Part shown: piece after piece, positions 1 through 7,538 of the stretch
How positions within the stretch are numbered: position 1 is the stretch's first letter
How the letters are laid out: every line of letters starts with the position of its first letter
NCBI GenBank assembly: GCA_026001245.1
Contig: BNZR01000010.1
Span: 1-29,481 of the forward strand
Source of the DNA: Clostridia bacterium
GTDB lineage: Bacteria; Bacillota_A; Clostridia; Oscillospirales; UBA929
Reading direction: 5' to 3'
Length of the DNA: 29,481 nucleotides
Translations under genes and position numbers: made by a program
The notes under the pieces: generated by a model
The model's input: the letters and a program-made list of their open reading frames with translations, nothing else
What the model was told of the DNA's origin: nothing
Databases searched by the model: none

Positions 1-2
1 AA

Positions 3-875
3 AAAGTCTCGGCAATCTCGCCTATAGAGCTACAGGCGTTTATAAACAACATGGCAGAGAACCGCTCGAATTCATACATACAAAAAATGCTAATAAATAT
101 ACGCGCCGCGTTTGCGTCCGCGTTTGAAAACGGGATATGCCCGCGAAACCCGGCGGCACACCTCACCGCGCCGCGCAAAAAAGAAGCCCAACGCGAGGCG
201 TACACCGTGCGCGAGGCTCAAAAGCTAACCGCCTTTGCCACGGACTACAAGCGCGACAATCCCCAAAGCGGTCTATACGACACCGGGCGGCAAACAGCTG
301 TCGCGACGCTCGTCATGCTATATACAGGTCTTCGGCGCGGCGAGACCTTGGGGCTGATGTGGTCGGATATATCCGATGGGCGGCTGTCCGTCAACCGCTC
401 GGTATTTATAGAAGACTACCGCCCACAGGTCGAGGACGGTGTGGCAAAGACCGAAAAGAGTATACGTGTTGTGCCGTTGCCGGATTTTATCCGCGCCGCG
501 ATTGAAGCATTGCCGCGCCGAAGCTTGTATGTGTTCTCAAATAAAGACGGCAGTCTCCGCAATCTCACGGGCTTTAACGCGACATTCGCAACTATGATGA
601 AAAAGTTCGTAGCGGCCAACCCGGATTGCCGGGCATTATCTCCGCACTGTCTGCGGCACACCTACGCCACGCTAGCCCTATCCGGCGGCGCAGACATTCG
701 CACGGTGCAAGAGTTGTTAGGACACGAGAACATAAGCACAACAGCCATCTACACCCACCCGGATTTTTCCTCCAAGCAAAACGCGGCAGATGGGGTATTA
801 AGGCTCTTATCGCAAGACACCAAACAAGACACCATGCCCATAAAAGCTAATAAAAGCTCGATAAAAGCTACTTGA
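3..875 (+). CDS. Tyrosine site-specific integrase (5' end outside window)
   Basis: The reading frame is open to the left edge of the window, so the first ATG at 51 is probably internal and the gene is 5'-truncated by the window. The first ~50 visible residues resemble the SAM-like core-binding domain of phage integrases. The catalytic domain follows, with the first Arg in LYTGLRRGE, a beta-hairpin Lys in the [12 protein letters not shown] stretch, the HxxR box in [11 protein letters not shown], the second His in [10 protein letters not shown], and the Tyr nucleophile in AIYTH. These are the residues of the lambda-integrase family, which cuts and rejoins DNA through a 3'-phosphotyrosine link. 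It points right, towards a non-coding stretch with a hairpin and repeats, so it may mark the end of a separate integrated element. No partner genes are visible. The attachment site cannot be identified from one end alone. Confidence 0.93.
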   Translation, partial: KVSAISPIELQAFINNMAENRSNSYIQKMLINIRAAFASAFENGICPRNPAAHLTAPRKKEAQREAYTVREAQKLTAFATDYKRDNPQSGLYDTGRQTAVATLVMLYTGLRRGETLGLMWSDISDGRLSVNRSVFIEDYRPQVEDGVAKTEKSIRVVPLPDFIRAAIEALPRRSLYVFSNKDGSLRNLTGFNATFATMMKKFVAANPDCRALSPHCLRHTYATLALSGGADIRTVQELLGHENISTTAIYTHPDFSSKQNAADGVLRLLSQDTKQDTMPIKANKSSIKAT

Positions 876-906
876 AAAGGTTGCGAAAACGCTTGTAAAG
901 ACAGCG

Positions 907-939
907 AAAACCCTTGAATCCCAACGGATTCAAGGGTTT
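907..939 (-). terminator. Perfect 14-bp hairpin, terminator-like on the minus strand
   Basis: A perfect 14-bp inverted repeat (908-921 with 926-939) surrounds a CAAC loop. Read on the minus strand it is followed by TTTT, which fits a weak intrinsic terminator for the minus-strand genes to its right. The stop codon of the small ORF at 930-1004 lies in the stem. The T-tract is short, and the hairpin could instead be recombination-related because it sits just downstream of an integrase gene. Confidence 0.55.
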
Positions 940-1004
940 AACTTGCAAATGGCTACCTTGCGCTGTGCGCCGGTCAAGGTTTTGCAGACGATGTAGTAGT
1001 ACAT
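930..1004 (-). CDS. 24-residue small protein of unknown function
   Basis: The ORF starts at ATG 1004 and is preceded, after a 7-nt gap, by an AAAGGAGG ribosome binding site at 1012-1019, one of the strongest in the window. It encodes 24 residues starting MYYYIVCK, with two Cys and several basic residues, and ends inside a perfect hairpin. It lies downstream of ispF on the same strand, separated from it by an inverted repeat. I recognise no family. The perfect Shine-Dalgarno sequence, the spacing and the terminator-like hairpin make translation likely. The region could also be a remnant or a small structured RNA. Confidence 0.45.
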   Translation of the reverse strand: MYYYIVCKTLTGAQRKVAICKLNP

Positions 1005-1037
1005 AGAGAAACCTCCTTTGAGGCAGTCTATGCAATT

Positions 1038-1115
1038 GACAATTGACAGTTGACAATGGACAATTGGGGAACGCGTCCCTAATTGTCCATTGTTCATTGT
1101 TCATTGTCAATTGTC
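1038..1115. repeat. MITE-like inverted repeat built from TTGACAA/CATTGTC words
   Basis: Two arms (about 1038-1070 and 1076-1115) are imperfect inverted copies around the loop ACGCG. Both are made of short iterated words (ACAATTGAC, AACAATG). Non-coding elements of this look occur as dispersed hairpins in many genomes. The right arm encodes the last residues and stop codon of ispF, so the element lies at, and partly within, that gene. No transposase is associated. Confidence 0.7.
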
Positions 1116-1570
1116 GTCACGCAGTGGGCGCTTATGCCCTCGTTGCGGCCGGTGAAGCCCATATGCTCCTCGGTGGTGGCTTTTATGCTGATTTGGCTTG
1201 GTTTCGCGTTTGTCACTTGGGCTATGTTTTCTTGCATTTTTGGGATATATATCGCTAGTTTTGGGGCTTGCGCTATGATTGTCGCGTCTATGTTGTTGAT
1301 TTTGAAACCTTGGTTTGCCAGACGATTTGTTACGGCTTTTAGCATTTTTAGGCTGTTTGCGTTTTTGTATTGATTGTCCGAGTCTGGGAACATTTGGCCT
1401 ATGTCGCCCAGCGCCGCCGCGCCCAGTAGCGCGTCCATGACGGCGTGGGTTAGCACGTCCGCGTCGGAATGGCCTAAAAGTCCTAAATTATAGGGGATTT
1501 CTACCCCGCCCAGTATCAATTTTCGCCCTTCGACCAGCTTGTGCGCGTCGTAGCCATGTCCGATTCTCAT
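1094..1570 (-). CDS. ispF: 2-C-methyl-D-erythritol 2,4-cyclodiphosphate synthase
   Basis: IspF cyclises CDP-methylerythritol 2-phosphate to the 2,4-cyclodiphosphate in the MEP isoprenoid pathway. The protein begins [10 protein letters not shown] with the metal ligands D8 and H10. A third ligand, H42, lies in the SDADVLTH stretch, and the family signature [10 protein letters not shown] is near the end. At 158 residues it has normal family length. The start at 1570 is chosen because IspF begins with this motif and because it overlaps the ispD stop by four bases (ATGA), which implies translational coupling. The last residues (TTIDNEQ) and the stop are written by an inverted repeat, so the extreme C-terminus has been replaced. 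The core enzyme looks intact. Confidence 0.96.
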   Translation of the reverse strand: MRIGHGYDAHKLVEGRKLILGGVEIPYNLGLLGHSDADVLTHAVMDALLGAAALGDIGQMFPDSDNQYKNANSLKMLKAVTNRLANQGFKINNIDATIIAQAPKLAIYIPKMQENIAQVTNAKPSQISIKATTEEHMGFTGRNEGISAHCVTTIDNEQ

Positions 1571-2301
1571 AGGGCTTGCAACCTTGCCGTAAGCAACGCC
1601 TCGGCCAGCGCGAGGTCGGCCGGGGTGGTGATTTTGATGTTTTCGTCCAGCCCCGCCACGGTTTGCAGGCGCATTCCCATGCGCTCCAGCGCAGACGCAT
1701 CGTCGGTCAGCTCCCATTTGTCTTCCAGCGCACGCGTCAACGCGCCTTTTAGCAGTCCCAGCTGGAAGATTTGCGGCGTTTGCGCCGCGCCGTAGTCAGC
1801 GCGGTTGGGTGTTGACAGCGCGACGCCGTTTTTCAACAGCTTGATCGTGTCCTTCAACGGCACGACGGGCAGTGCCGCGCCGTGAATCGCCGCCGTCTCC
1901 GCGATTTTGTCGATAAGCTCCGGGGTTATCAGCGGACGCGCCCCGTCGTGAACCGCGGCGTATTCCGTCTTGCCGGACACGTTAAGCAACGCCGCGTAGA
2001 CCGACTCGGTGCGCGTTTTGCCGCCGCGCAGTATGTGCGTGACCTTGGTGATGTCGTAACGCTTGCAAATATCGCCAATCGGCAGGATATTACTCTCCGA
2101 CGCGGCGATGACTATCTCGCTTATGGAGGCGCTGCGCTGGAAAGCCAACAGCGTGTGGGCTATGACGGGCGTGCCAAGCAGCTCCGCGAAGAGCTTGTCG
2201 GTGCCGCCCATGCGCAACGAAGAACCAGCCGCTGGAATAACAGCGGCTGTATGCGGTCGTTTATTTATTTTTTGCTTGGTTTTGCGAGAAAAAAGACCCA
2301 T
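1567..2301 (-). CDS. ispD: 2-C-methyl-D-erythritol 4-phosphate cytidylyltransferase
   Basis: IspD transfers CMP from CTP to methylerythritol 4-phosphate, in the MEP pathway with the neighbouring ispF. The nucleotide-binding motif [14 protein letters not shown] (residues 23-36) carries the expected catalytic Arg30 and Lys36. [14 protein letters not shown] and the C-terminal [10 protein letters not shown] motif are also present. The 244-residue length is slightly long because of a basic N-terminal extension of about 15 residues. The start at 2301 has a GAGGTG site just upstream. The gene begins 15 bases after carD ends and overlaps ispF by four bases, so the three form one operon. The carD-ispD-ispF order is a common Bacillota arrangement. 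Confidence 0.96.
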   Translation of the reverse strand: MGLFSRKTKQKINKRPHTAAVIPAAGSSLRMGGTDKLFAELLGTPVIAHTLLAFQRSASISEIVIAASESNILPIGDICKRYDITKVTHILRGGKTRTESVYAALLNVSGKTEYAAVHDGARPLITPELIDKIAETAAIHGAALPVVPLKDTIKLLKNGVALSTPNRADYGAAQTPQIFQLGLLKGALTRALEDKWELTDDASALERMGMRLQTVAGLDENIKITTPADLALAEALLTARLQAL

Positions 2302-2316
2302 CTTGCACCTCGTAAG

Positions 2317-2796
2317 CTAGCCCGCCAACGCGCTGTTGACGCGTTGCTCGATCTCCTCAAAGCTGGAGCTTTGCGCGAGGACGATCTCGGAGATAAGTAT
2401 CACCTTGGCAGAATGTAGCATTTTGCGTTCCCCGGTGGACAGACCACGCTGTTTTTCCCGCGACATCAGGCCTTTGACAACCTTGGCGACCTCGGCAATG
2501 TCGCCGCTTTTGATGCGCAGCATGTTCTCGCGGTAGCGGCGGTTCCAGTTGGCCGTCATGCTGATTTCGATGTGGCACAGGGAGTCCATGATCTCGTCCG
2601 CCTCGTCAAACCCGATAACGGGACGGACGCCGATTTCGTCGCTGTTGTTGATGGGAATCATCACCAACATGCCGCCGACCGGCATTTTGAACACGTAGTA
2701 CTGACGGCTTGTCCCGTCGATTTTTTGCTCGACGATGCTTTCAACCACACCCGCGCCGTGCATCGGGTGTACAATCTTGTCGCCTATTGAATACAT
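2317..2796 (-). CDS. carD: CarD family transcriptional regulator
   Basis: CarD-type proteins bind RNA polymerase beta through an N-terminal Tudor-like (CdnL/TRCF RID) domain and stabilise open promoter complexes, notably at rRNA promoters. The sequence starts MYSIGDKIVHPMHGAGVV, the classic beginning of the RID fold. An all-helical C-terminal half follows (about residues 70-159), including LMSREKQRGLSTGERKML. I prefer the ATG at 2796 over an in-frame ATG at 2826, because family members begin at this MY and the promoter -10 box at 2842-2847 would leave almost no leader for the longer form. It is the first gene of the carD-ispD-ispF operon. Confidence 0.93.
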   Translation of the reverse strand: MYSIGDKIVHPMHGAGVVESIVEQKIDGTSRQYYVFKMPVGGMLVMIPINNSDEIGVRPVIGFDEADEIMDSLCHIEISMTANWNRRYRENMLRIKSGDIAEVAKVVKGLMSREKQRGLSTGERKMLHSAKVILISEIVLAQSSSFEEIEQRVNSALAG

Positions 2797-2841
2797 TTGC
2801 TCTACCCCACTCAAATTTCCCCGCATACTTCTTCACTTCCC

Positions 2842-2870
2842 ATTATACACGAGTTTTGGCAAATTTGCAA
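2842..2870 (-). promoter_or_regulatory. Sigma-A type promoter of the carD-ispD-ispF operon
   Basis: On the minus strand, TTGCAA (2870-2865) and TATAAT (2847-2842) are separated by 17 bases. This is close to the consensus housekeeping promoter and places the start site about 40 bases upstream of the preferred carD start codon. The flanking DNA is AT-rich. It is back to back with the tRNA-Tyr promoter on the other strand. Confidence 0.8.
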
Positions 2871-2919
2871 GGGGTTTTGGAAAAAATTTTTGGGAATAAA
2901 ATTTTATTGGCAGGGGGTA

Positions 2920-2948
2920 TTGACATTTTGCAACGGGAGGGGTATAAT
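2920..2948 (+). promoter_or_regulatory. Consensus promoter of the tRNA-Tyr gene
   Basis: TTGACA at 2920-2925 and TATAAT at 2943-2948 are both perfect consensus hexamers with the ideal 17-base spacer. The tRNA starts 18 bases after the -10 box, as expected for a strong stable-RNA promoter. The spacer is G-rich near the -10 box. Confidence 0.92.
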
Positions 2949-2965
2949 AGGTGAGGTGTTTACGT

Positions 2966-3050
2966 GGGGGAATTCCCGAGTGGCCAAAGGGGGCAGACTG
3001 TAAATCTGTTGTCTACGACTTCGGTGGTTCGAATCCACCTTCCCCCACCA
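2966..3050 (+). tRNA. tRNA-Tyr (anticodon GTA)
   Basis: The 7-bp acceptor stem pairs GGGGGAA (2966-2972) with TTCCCCC (3040-3046), followed by discriminator A and an encoded CCA (3048-3050). The anticodon stem GCAGA/TCTGT encloses the loop CTGTAAA, giving anticodon GTA at 3000-3002. A long variable arm follows, as expected for class II bacterial tRNA-Tyr, and the T-arm carries GGTTCGAATCC. It is flanked by a consensus promoter and an intrinsic terminator, so it is probably a single-gene transcription unit. Confidence 0.97.
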
Positions 3051-3089
3051 CCGATTACTGCCTTGTTGGATACAAGGTACACGAAGCTG

Positions 3090-3116
3090 AAAAAGCCCGC
3101 TGTTGCGGGCTTTTTT
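3090..3116 (+). terminator. Intrinsic terminator after tRNA-Tyr
   Basis: A GC-rich stem (GCCCGC/GCGGGC) with a TGTT loop is flanked by an A-tract on the left and six T on the right. It ends the tRNA transcript 40 bases after the CCA. The A-tract makes it potentially bidirectional. Confidence 0.92.
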
Positions 3117-3167
3117 GCTGTCTGTGTTTTGTGATGTGATGTTTACGGGGCGAGGATTGAGGCTTAG

Positions 3168-3614
3168 AAGTGTTACGTCAGTCAGCCGATTGCCGCGAAT
3201 CAGCTTCAGTTGAGTATCACGAACGCCACGATGATTACGCAGACGATGAACATGAATATGCCGGACGAGCCGTCGCTCAACCGCGACAACGGCGTGCTGA
3301 ATTACTGCCGTCTGAACGATATTACGATTCAGCCGTGGTCGCCGTTCCAGTACGGATTTTTCGAGGGCGTGTTTCTCGATAACGAGAAATTCCCGAAGCT
3401 CAACGCGAAAATCGACGAGATCGCTAAGCGGTACGGCGTGTCGAACACGACGATCGCGCTCGCGTGGTTGCTGCGTCACCCCGCGAAAATGCAGCCCGTC
3501 ACGGGGACAACGAACCTTGAGCGGTTGAGGGATTGCGTGAGGGCGACGGAAATCACGCTTACCCGCGAGGAGTGGTACGAACTGTATCTCGCGGCAGGAC
3601 ACAGATTGCCGTAG
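3168..3614 (+). pseudogene. Aldo/keto reductase, 3' remnant
   Basis: The frame encodes the C-terminal third to half of an aldo/keto reductase (NADPH-dependent carbonyl reductase). Recognisable segments are QPIANQLQLSITN, then YCRLNDITIQPWSPFQYG, then WLLRHPAKMQPVTGTTN, which contains the cofactor phosphate-binding part, and the terminal EWYELYLAAGHRLP. A complete enzyme has about 300 residues. The catalytic Asp-Tyr-Lys-His part of the barrel is absent, and a stop at 3165-3167 precedes the similarity. No Met start with a ribosome binding site is evident: the longest ORF would begin at TTG 3210. It is read as a 5'-deleted relic next to a tRNA gene, possibly left by an integration or excision event. 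Confidence 0.8.
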
Positions 3615-3631
3615 GGAGCGAATTACGCCCA

Positions 3632-5593
3632 CTACGTTAACACCAAGGCTAACAATATCGGAAGTATCAAAACGCCTGAACACAGCAAATATGCTTGAAT
3701 CACATTTTTAGCGAGTTTTGACAACTCAAGAAGCAACACCGCAAAAGCAATCAAAATTATTAGCCGCAGACACATACTCGCAGTTATTGCCCTGAAAATC
3801 GTCATAGTTTGCGGCAAAAACCATAGGTGTTCCATGCTGTACGCGGGTGCGCTCGGCACGGGCATTCCATATGAGTACAAAACGCCATATATCTGCGGAA
3901 TATACACCAATAAGCAAACAAAAAATGCCGCAATTATGGCGATAAACAGCTTAGCGCGGATTACTTTTTTATAACCTTTTGCGCTCGAACGCATCAAAAC
4001 AATCGCACCGCTTCGATATTCCATCGCCGCAAAGCCTCCAAGTATCGCGATCAACAGTATCACGGCGATTAAAAATAGCCATAATTCCATGCGAATATCA
4101 CCAAAAGTGAGCTGTTTGTATCCCGCATCATAAAGCAATTGCGACTCCTCTTTTGTCTGTAAATAGTCGAGATGTTGACGCATTATTTCAGAAAGAATAG
4201 AGTCCGGCAAATTCATTCGTGCTATTTCTTCAAATATTGGCCGATCTTCTTGCACAATTCCCTCATAAGTTATAGCGATACGCTTGTATCCCATTGCATC
4301 TAAATCTGCAAATCGCTCTTTTATCGGAAATGCGGCATAAATATACATTGTAGCGGCAATAAATACGATAAATACCAACAACGCGCGATTGACTATCAGC
4401 AGTTTATATACTTCATTTCCGAGCAGCCGTGCGCGTTTTATCGGCTTGAATCTCTTTTTTGATGTAGCTTTTGAATCGGAAATCATTTTGCGTTGTTTGA
4501 AGTAGAAAATGACTGATAGAAATCCCGTTCCGCACAGCGCTATAGCCATTGAAATTACAGTCAAACTCAGTCGACGCACGGGAAATCCTAATATGTTAAT
4601 GTTCAGATATTTCGTCAATATTTCATCGCTTTTGAGCCATGAAAGGGGTTCAATGACCGCGAAGATCGACAGCGGATGCCAAGATGGGATTAGTCCCAGC
4701 AGATATGAACCGCTAATGAATATCGTCGCAATGGCAAAGCAGTGAATCGGTTTGACAGATAACGCAGACATCGCGCAGAATATCGCCGATATTGTCATTA
4801 ACATGAATAGCTTAATCGCGCAATAACAAAGCAGGTATTGCAATACATTGATATGCAATATTCCACCGGAAAACCCATACACTGATTGAATCGGGCGCGA
4901 CAAATCTCCCAATCCGAATAGTGCTGTTCCTATCGCGATTTTGGGGATATAAAAGGTTGCAATCATTGCAACGCAGACGATCCAAGTCGAAAATAGTTTT
5001 GAGATGCCATGTATGGCCATCCCGTTGGGAGTGGTGCGAGACAACGGCAAAAGTCCGCGTTCTCGTTCGTATGTAAACAACAAAAAACTGACTACAAATA
5101 ACGCGAGCAATACCAAAATATCTGTGTGAAGCCCACTTGTGGCAAGTTTTATTCCAAGTGATGGCGCGAATATTGGTGTCACTCCTGTCATTGTTTGAAA
5201 ATCTTCTGCAGTTTTTACAATGTTTTTATAACTGTAGCCACTCATATTCGAGAAAATACTTGATTGTTCCAATTTTTTCGCTGCAGCTTGAATTTGGTGA
5301 AGATAGTTCCCGTAGTTTCCATATTCCAAAAGTTCATTTTGCACCAATCTATACAAAGTATAATTTGAATAATCAAGAAAATCGTCATCTGCAATTTCTG
5401 TTCGTGATAGCGCTTCTTCGGCTGATAAAATTTCTAATTCAACATGTAAGGTTTTATAGCTTTCGGGATTTGTTTCGTTTTTTGCGGCCATAATAGTGAT
5501 CAGAATATTGGCGGAAACCAGCGCCAGAAATATCAATAAAACTCCTCGTCGCCCTATAATTTTATACAACTCATGCCGCGTTAACCTGCTCAT
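3632..5593 (-). CDS. ABC-2 type transporter permease, internally duplicated
   Basis: This 653-residue membrane protein contains two similar permease halves. Each starts with a short cytoplasmic basic stretch and a membrane helix (RHELYKIIGRRGVLLIFLAL near residue 6; LLGNEVYKLLIVNRALLVFI near residue 390). A large extracytoplasmic loop and a cluster of about five membrane segments follow in each half. Such tandem halves could form the whole transmembrane pore in one chain. Its start overlaps the ATPase stop by four bases (ATGA), so the two are coupled and should form an exporter or an envelope-remodelling transporter. The substrate is unknown. The neighbouring small secreted proteins and lipoproteins are candidate partners. 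It is the last gene of the module, ending next to a convergent pseudogene. Confidence 0.85.
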   Translation of the reverse strand: MSRLTRHELYKIIGRRGVLLIFLALVSANILITIMAAKNETNPESYKTLHVELEILSAEEALSRTEIADDDFLDYSNYTLYRLVQNELLEYGNYGNYLHQIQAAAKKLEQSSIFSNMSGYSYKNIVKTAEDFQTMTGVTPIFAPSLGIKLATSGLHTDILVLLALFVVSFLLFTYERERGLLPLSRTTPNGMAIHGISKLFSTWIVCVAMIATFYIPKIAIGTALFGLGDLSRPIQSVYGFSGGILHINVLQYLLCYCAIKLFMLMTISAIFCAMSALSVKPIHCFAIATIFISGSYLLGLIPSWHPLSIFAVIEPLSWLKSDEILTKYLNINILGFPVRRLSLTVISMAIALCGTGFLSVIFYFKQRKMISDSKATSKKRFKPIKRARLLGNEVYKLLIVNRALLVFIVFIAATMYIYAAFPIKERFADLDAMGYKRIAITYEGIVQEDRPIFEEIARMNLPDSILSEIMRQHLDYLQTKEESQLLYDAGYKQLTFGDIRMELWLFLIAVILLIAILGGFAAMEYRSGAIVLMRSSAKGYKKVIRAKLFIAIIAAFFVCLLVYIPQIYGVLYSYGMPVPSAPAYSMEHLWFLPQTMTIFRAITASMCLRLIILIAFAVLLLELSKLAKNVIQAYLLCSGVLILPILLALVLT

Positions 5594-6324
5594 AACACGT
5601 CCTCTGTCTCATCGAATATTGACATATATACGTTCTCCAACCACGACAAATTGTTGCCGTTATCTTCTCTCAATTCTGGCGGCGTCCCTTGTCGTATCAA
5701 TTCGCCTTTTTTGAGAAACAAAAACTCTTTGCCAATACCCTCAACATCGCTCACAACATGTGTCGCAAATATGACGATTTTATCTTGCGCCACGCTTTGT
5801 ATTAGATTTCTCGAACGTATACGTTCTTTCGGATCAAGACCTGCCGTCGGCTCGTCAAGTATCAGTATTTTGGGATCTCCGAGCAACGCTTGCGCGAAGA
5901 GTGTGCGTTGCTTCATGCCTCCCGAAAACGCTCCCAGCCGCTTGTTGATGCTGTCGCTTAAATTGACGCGCTCCAACAATTCAAAAATTTGCGTTTCCGC
6001 AACATTTGCGGGTATGTCTTTTAGCGCAGACATATACCGCATAAACCTCAGCAATGTAAAGCTTTCATACAGACCCTGCTGTTGCGGGACGTAGCCCAAC
6101 AATCGCCGATAATCGGCATTGCCGATAGCGTTTTCGTTGCACACAATTTCGCCGGAGGTTTGCTCTAAATTACACGTTATTATGTTCATAAGCGTACTCT
6201 TTCCCGCGCCATTCGGACCGAGCAAGCCGTATATTCCAGGTGTAAATTCAAAATTGAAATTATCAAGGGCGGGCTGAGTCGATTTCGGATAGATTTTAGT
6301 CAAATTCGACATACGCAACTTCAT
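5590..6324 (-). CDS. ABC transporter ATP-binding protein
   Basis: This is a complete nucleotide-binding domain of about 244 residues. It has Walker A (GPNGAGKST), a Q-loop (GYVPQQQGLYE), the signature LGAFSGGMKQR, Walker B (ILILDEPTAGLDP) and the H-loop His (IFATHVVSDVE). The type resembles CcmA/NatA-like ATPases paired with ABC-2 permeases. The start is uncertain: the ATG at 6324 lies one base after the upstream gene's stop, and an in-frame TTG at 6333 would overlap that gene. It couples ATP hydrolysis to the duplicated permease encoded immediately downstream (4-base overlap). Confidence 0.93.
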   Translation of the reverse strand: MKLRMSNLTKIYPKSTQPALDNFNFEFTPGIYGLLGPNGAGKSTLMNIITCNLEQTSGEIVCNENAIGNADYRRLLGYVPQQQGLYESFTLLRFMRYMSALKDIPANVAETQIFELLERVNLSDSINKRLGAFSGGMKQRTLFAQALLGDPKILILDEPTAGLDPKERIRSRNLIQSVAQDKIVIFATHVVSDVEGIGKEFLFLKKGELIRQGTPPELREDNGNNLSWLENVYMSIFDETEDVL

Positions 6325-6325
6325 T

Positions 6326-7534
6326 CTATCCAACCCACTTTCTGTTCGGATATATCAAAACCTTAAATGCATCGAATTTCGCGGCTTTGAAGTTGTCAAG
6401 CGGCAAATAACCATATGCAAACTCTCCGCCACTTCTAGAGGCATAAACCACATTATTAATTATAGTCGCAACCGAAAAGTCCGCATGCCCTATCTCCGTA
6501 AACTTCGATTTATCACAGCTGTAATAGGTGTAAACATCATCTTTCCATGAGTTAAAATACAGTCCCTCGTCAGCCTTAAGCGGCGAGAAATCATCGCTTG
6601 TCGGTTGTTTCAACTTGATTGATTCTTCTCCGTTTAATGGCGTTAACGTAGCCTTCTCCCCATCGGTTGTGACCCAATATCCATCGGCAAAGCTACCGTT
6701 TGTGTATCTTCCGTTGCTGTTCCAAATCTCCGTTTCAACATTCGCTGAAACATCATAAAGATATGTGTTGTATCTGATGCCTTGCTCTGCCTCTACAGCC
6801 GCATTTTGCATCATTTCCGGAGTAAGATTGGCGTAATCTCCATCGAATTCCTTTCCGTAATATTCCTCAAACGGCCTCTCGGTTTGAGATGTGCTATAAC
6901 CCACATATTTATCATCAAGCCAAAGTGAATCAATCGAAACGCTATAGCCTTCTTTTGCGATAAGATTTTTTACATTTCTTGTTTTCATGTTCACTATCGA
7001 AATTCCCGCAAAGTCTTTTTCCAACTTATCAAACAGACCCGCTTCATTTACTTCATATGAATTTTGATAGGCAAGAACAAGTGTATCGCCTCGTATCGCC
7101 GCACTTAATATATTTAGCGCGTTCGGAATATCCGCCACTTTTTTGCGGTTTTCACCATTAATATCAGCGGTATAAACCCGTGTCGCCATAGGCTCTCCCT
7201 CTATGCCGCGAATCAAAATCTGGTGGTTTTGATATATTATCATTTTTTTTTGGCCTTCCACCAAATCCGTCTGCGCCAAGCATGTCGGGGTCGGGTTTTT
7301 TATTGTTGCAGGTTCATGCTTGCAGTCCGGCTTGTCACACAGCACAATCGCACCATCGCCGCTTAAGTCCGAAAAGCGCATAGGTCCGTTGCCAGCCTCA
7401 ATTATCCCATTCCCCGCGAACGACACATAGCCTCCGAAATATAATGTCCCTTTGAATATCGTTTCCGTTGGTTCTTTGGGCGAACATGCCGTCAACAACG
7501 CTATTATCGCGATAAAAACCCACAGCTTTTTCAC
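6326..7534 (-). CDS. Lipoprotein with a C-x4-C-x-H cysteine cluster
   Basis: The protein has 402 residues and a lipoprotein signal peptide ending LLTAC, with Cys17 as the lipidated residue, so it should sit on the outer face of the membrane. A Cys/His cluster near residues 66-85 (CDKPDCKH and a further Cys) could bind a metal. It is followed by a mostly beta-strand body that looks like a beta-propeller. Lipoproteins with this CxKPxCxH pattern are, to my recollection, common in Clostridia next to ABC-2 transporters, but I know no assigned function. I choose GTG 7534 because it follows GAGGGGG by about eight bases. An ATG further upstream would overlap the previous gene. The ribosome binding site lies in the last codons of the preceding lipoprotein gene. 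Confidence 0.75.
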   Translation of the reverse strand: MKKLWVFIAIIALLTACSPKEPTETIFKGTLYFGGYVSFAGNGIIEAGNGPMRFSDLSGDGAIVLCDKPDCKHEPATIKNPTPTCLAQTDLVEGQKKMIIYQNHQILIRGIEGEPMATRVYTADINGENRKKVADIPNALNILSAAIRGDTLVLAYQNSYEVNEAGLFDKLEKDFAGISIVNMKTRNVKNLIAKEGYSVSIDSLWLDDKYVGYSTSQTERPFEEYYGKEFDGDYANLTPEMMQNAAVEAEQGIRYNTYLYDVSANVETEIWNSNGRYTNGSFADGYWVTTDGEKATLTPLNGEESIKLKQPTSDDFSPLKADEGLYFNSWKDDVYTYYSCDKSKFTEIGHADFSVATIINNVVYASRSGGEFAYGYLPLDNFKAAKFDAFKVLIYPNRKWVG

Positions 7535-7538
7535 AATA

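Noticed and set aside
907..939. Attachment site of the tyrosine integrase
   Set aside because: The hairpin is next to the integrase but no second copy of its sequence was noticed in the window. It fits a terminator better.
2904..3683. Minus-strand 259-codon ORF across the tRNA-Tyr gene
   Set aside because: It is antisense to a well-formed tRNA and its terminator and to the reductase remnant. The KVDSNHRSRRQQ-type peptide is a known artefact of translating tRNA-Tyr backwards.
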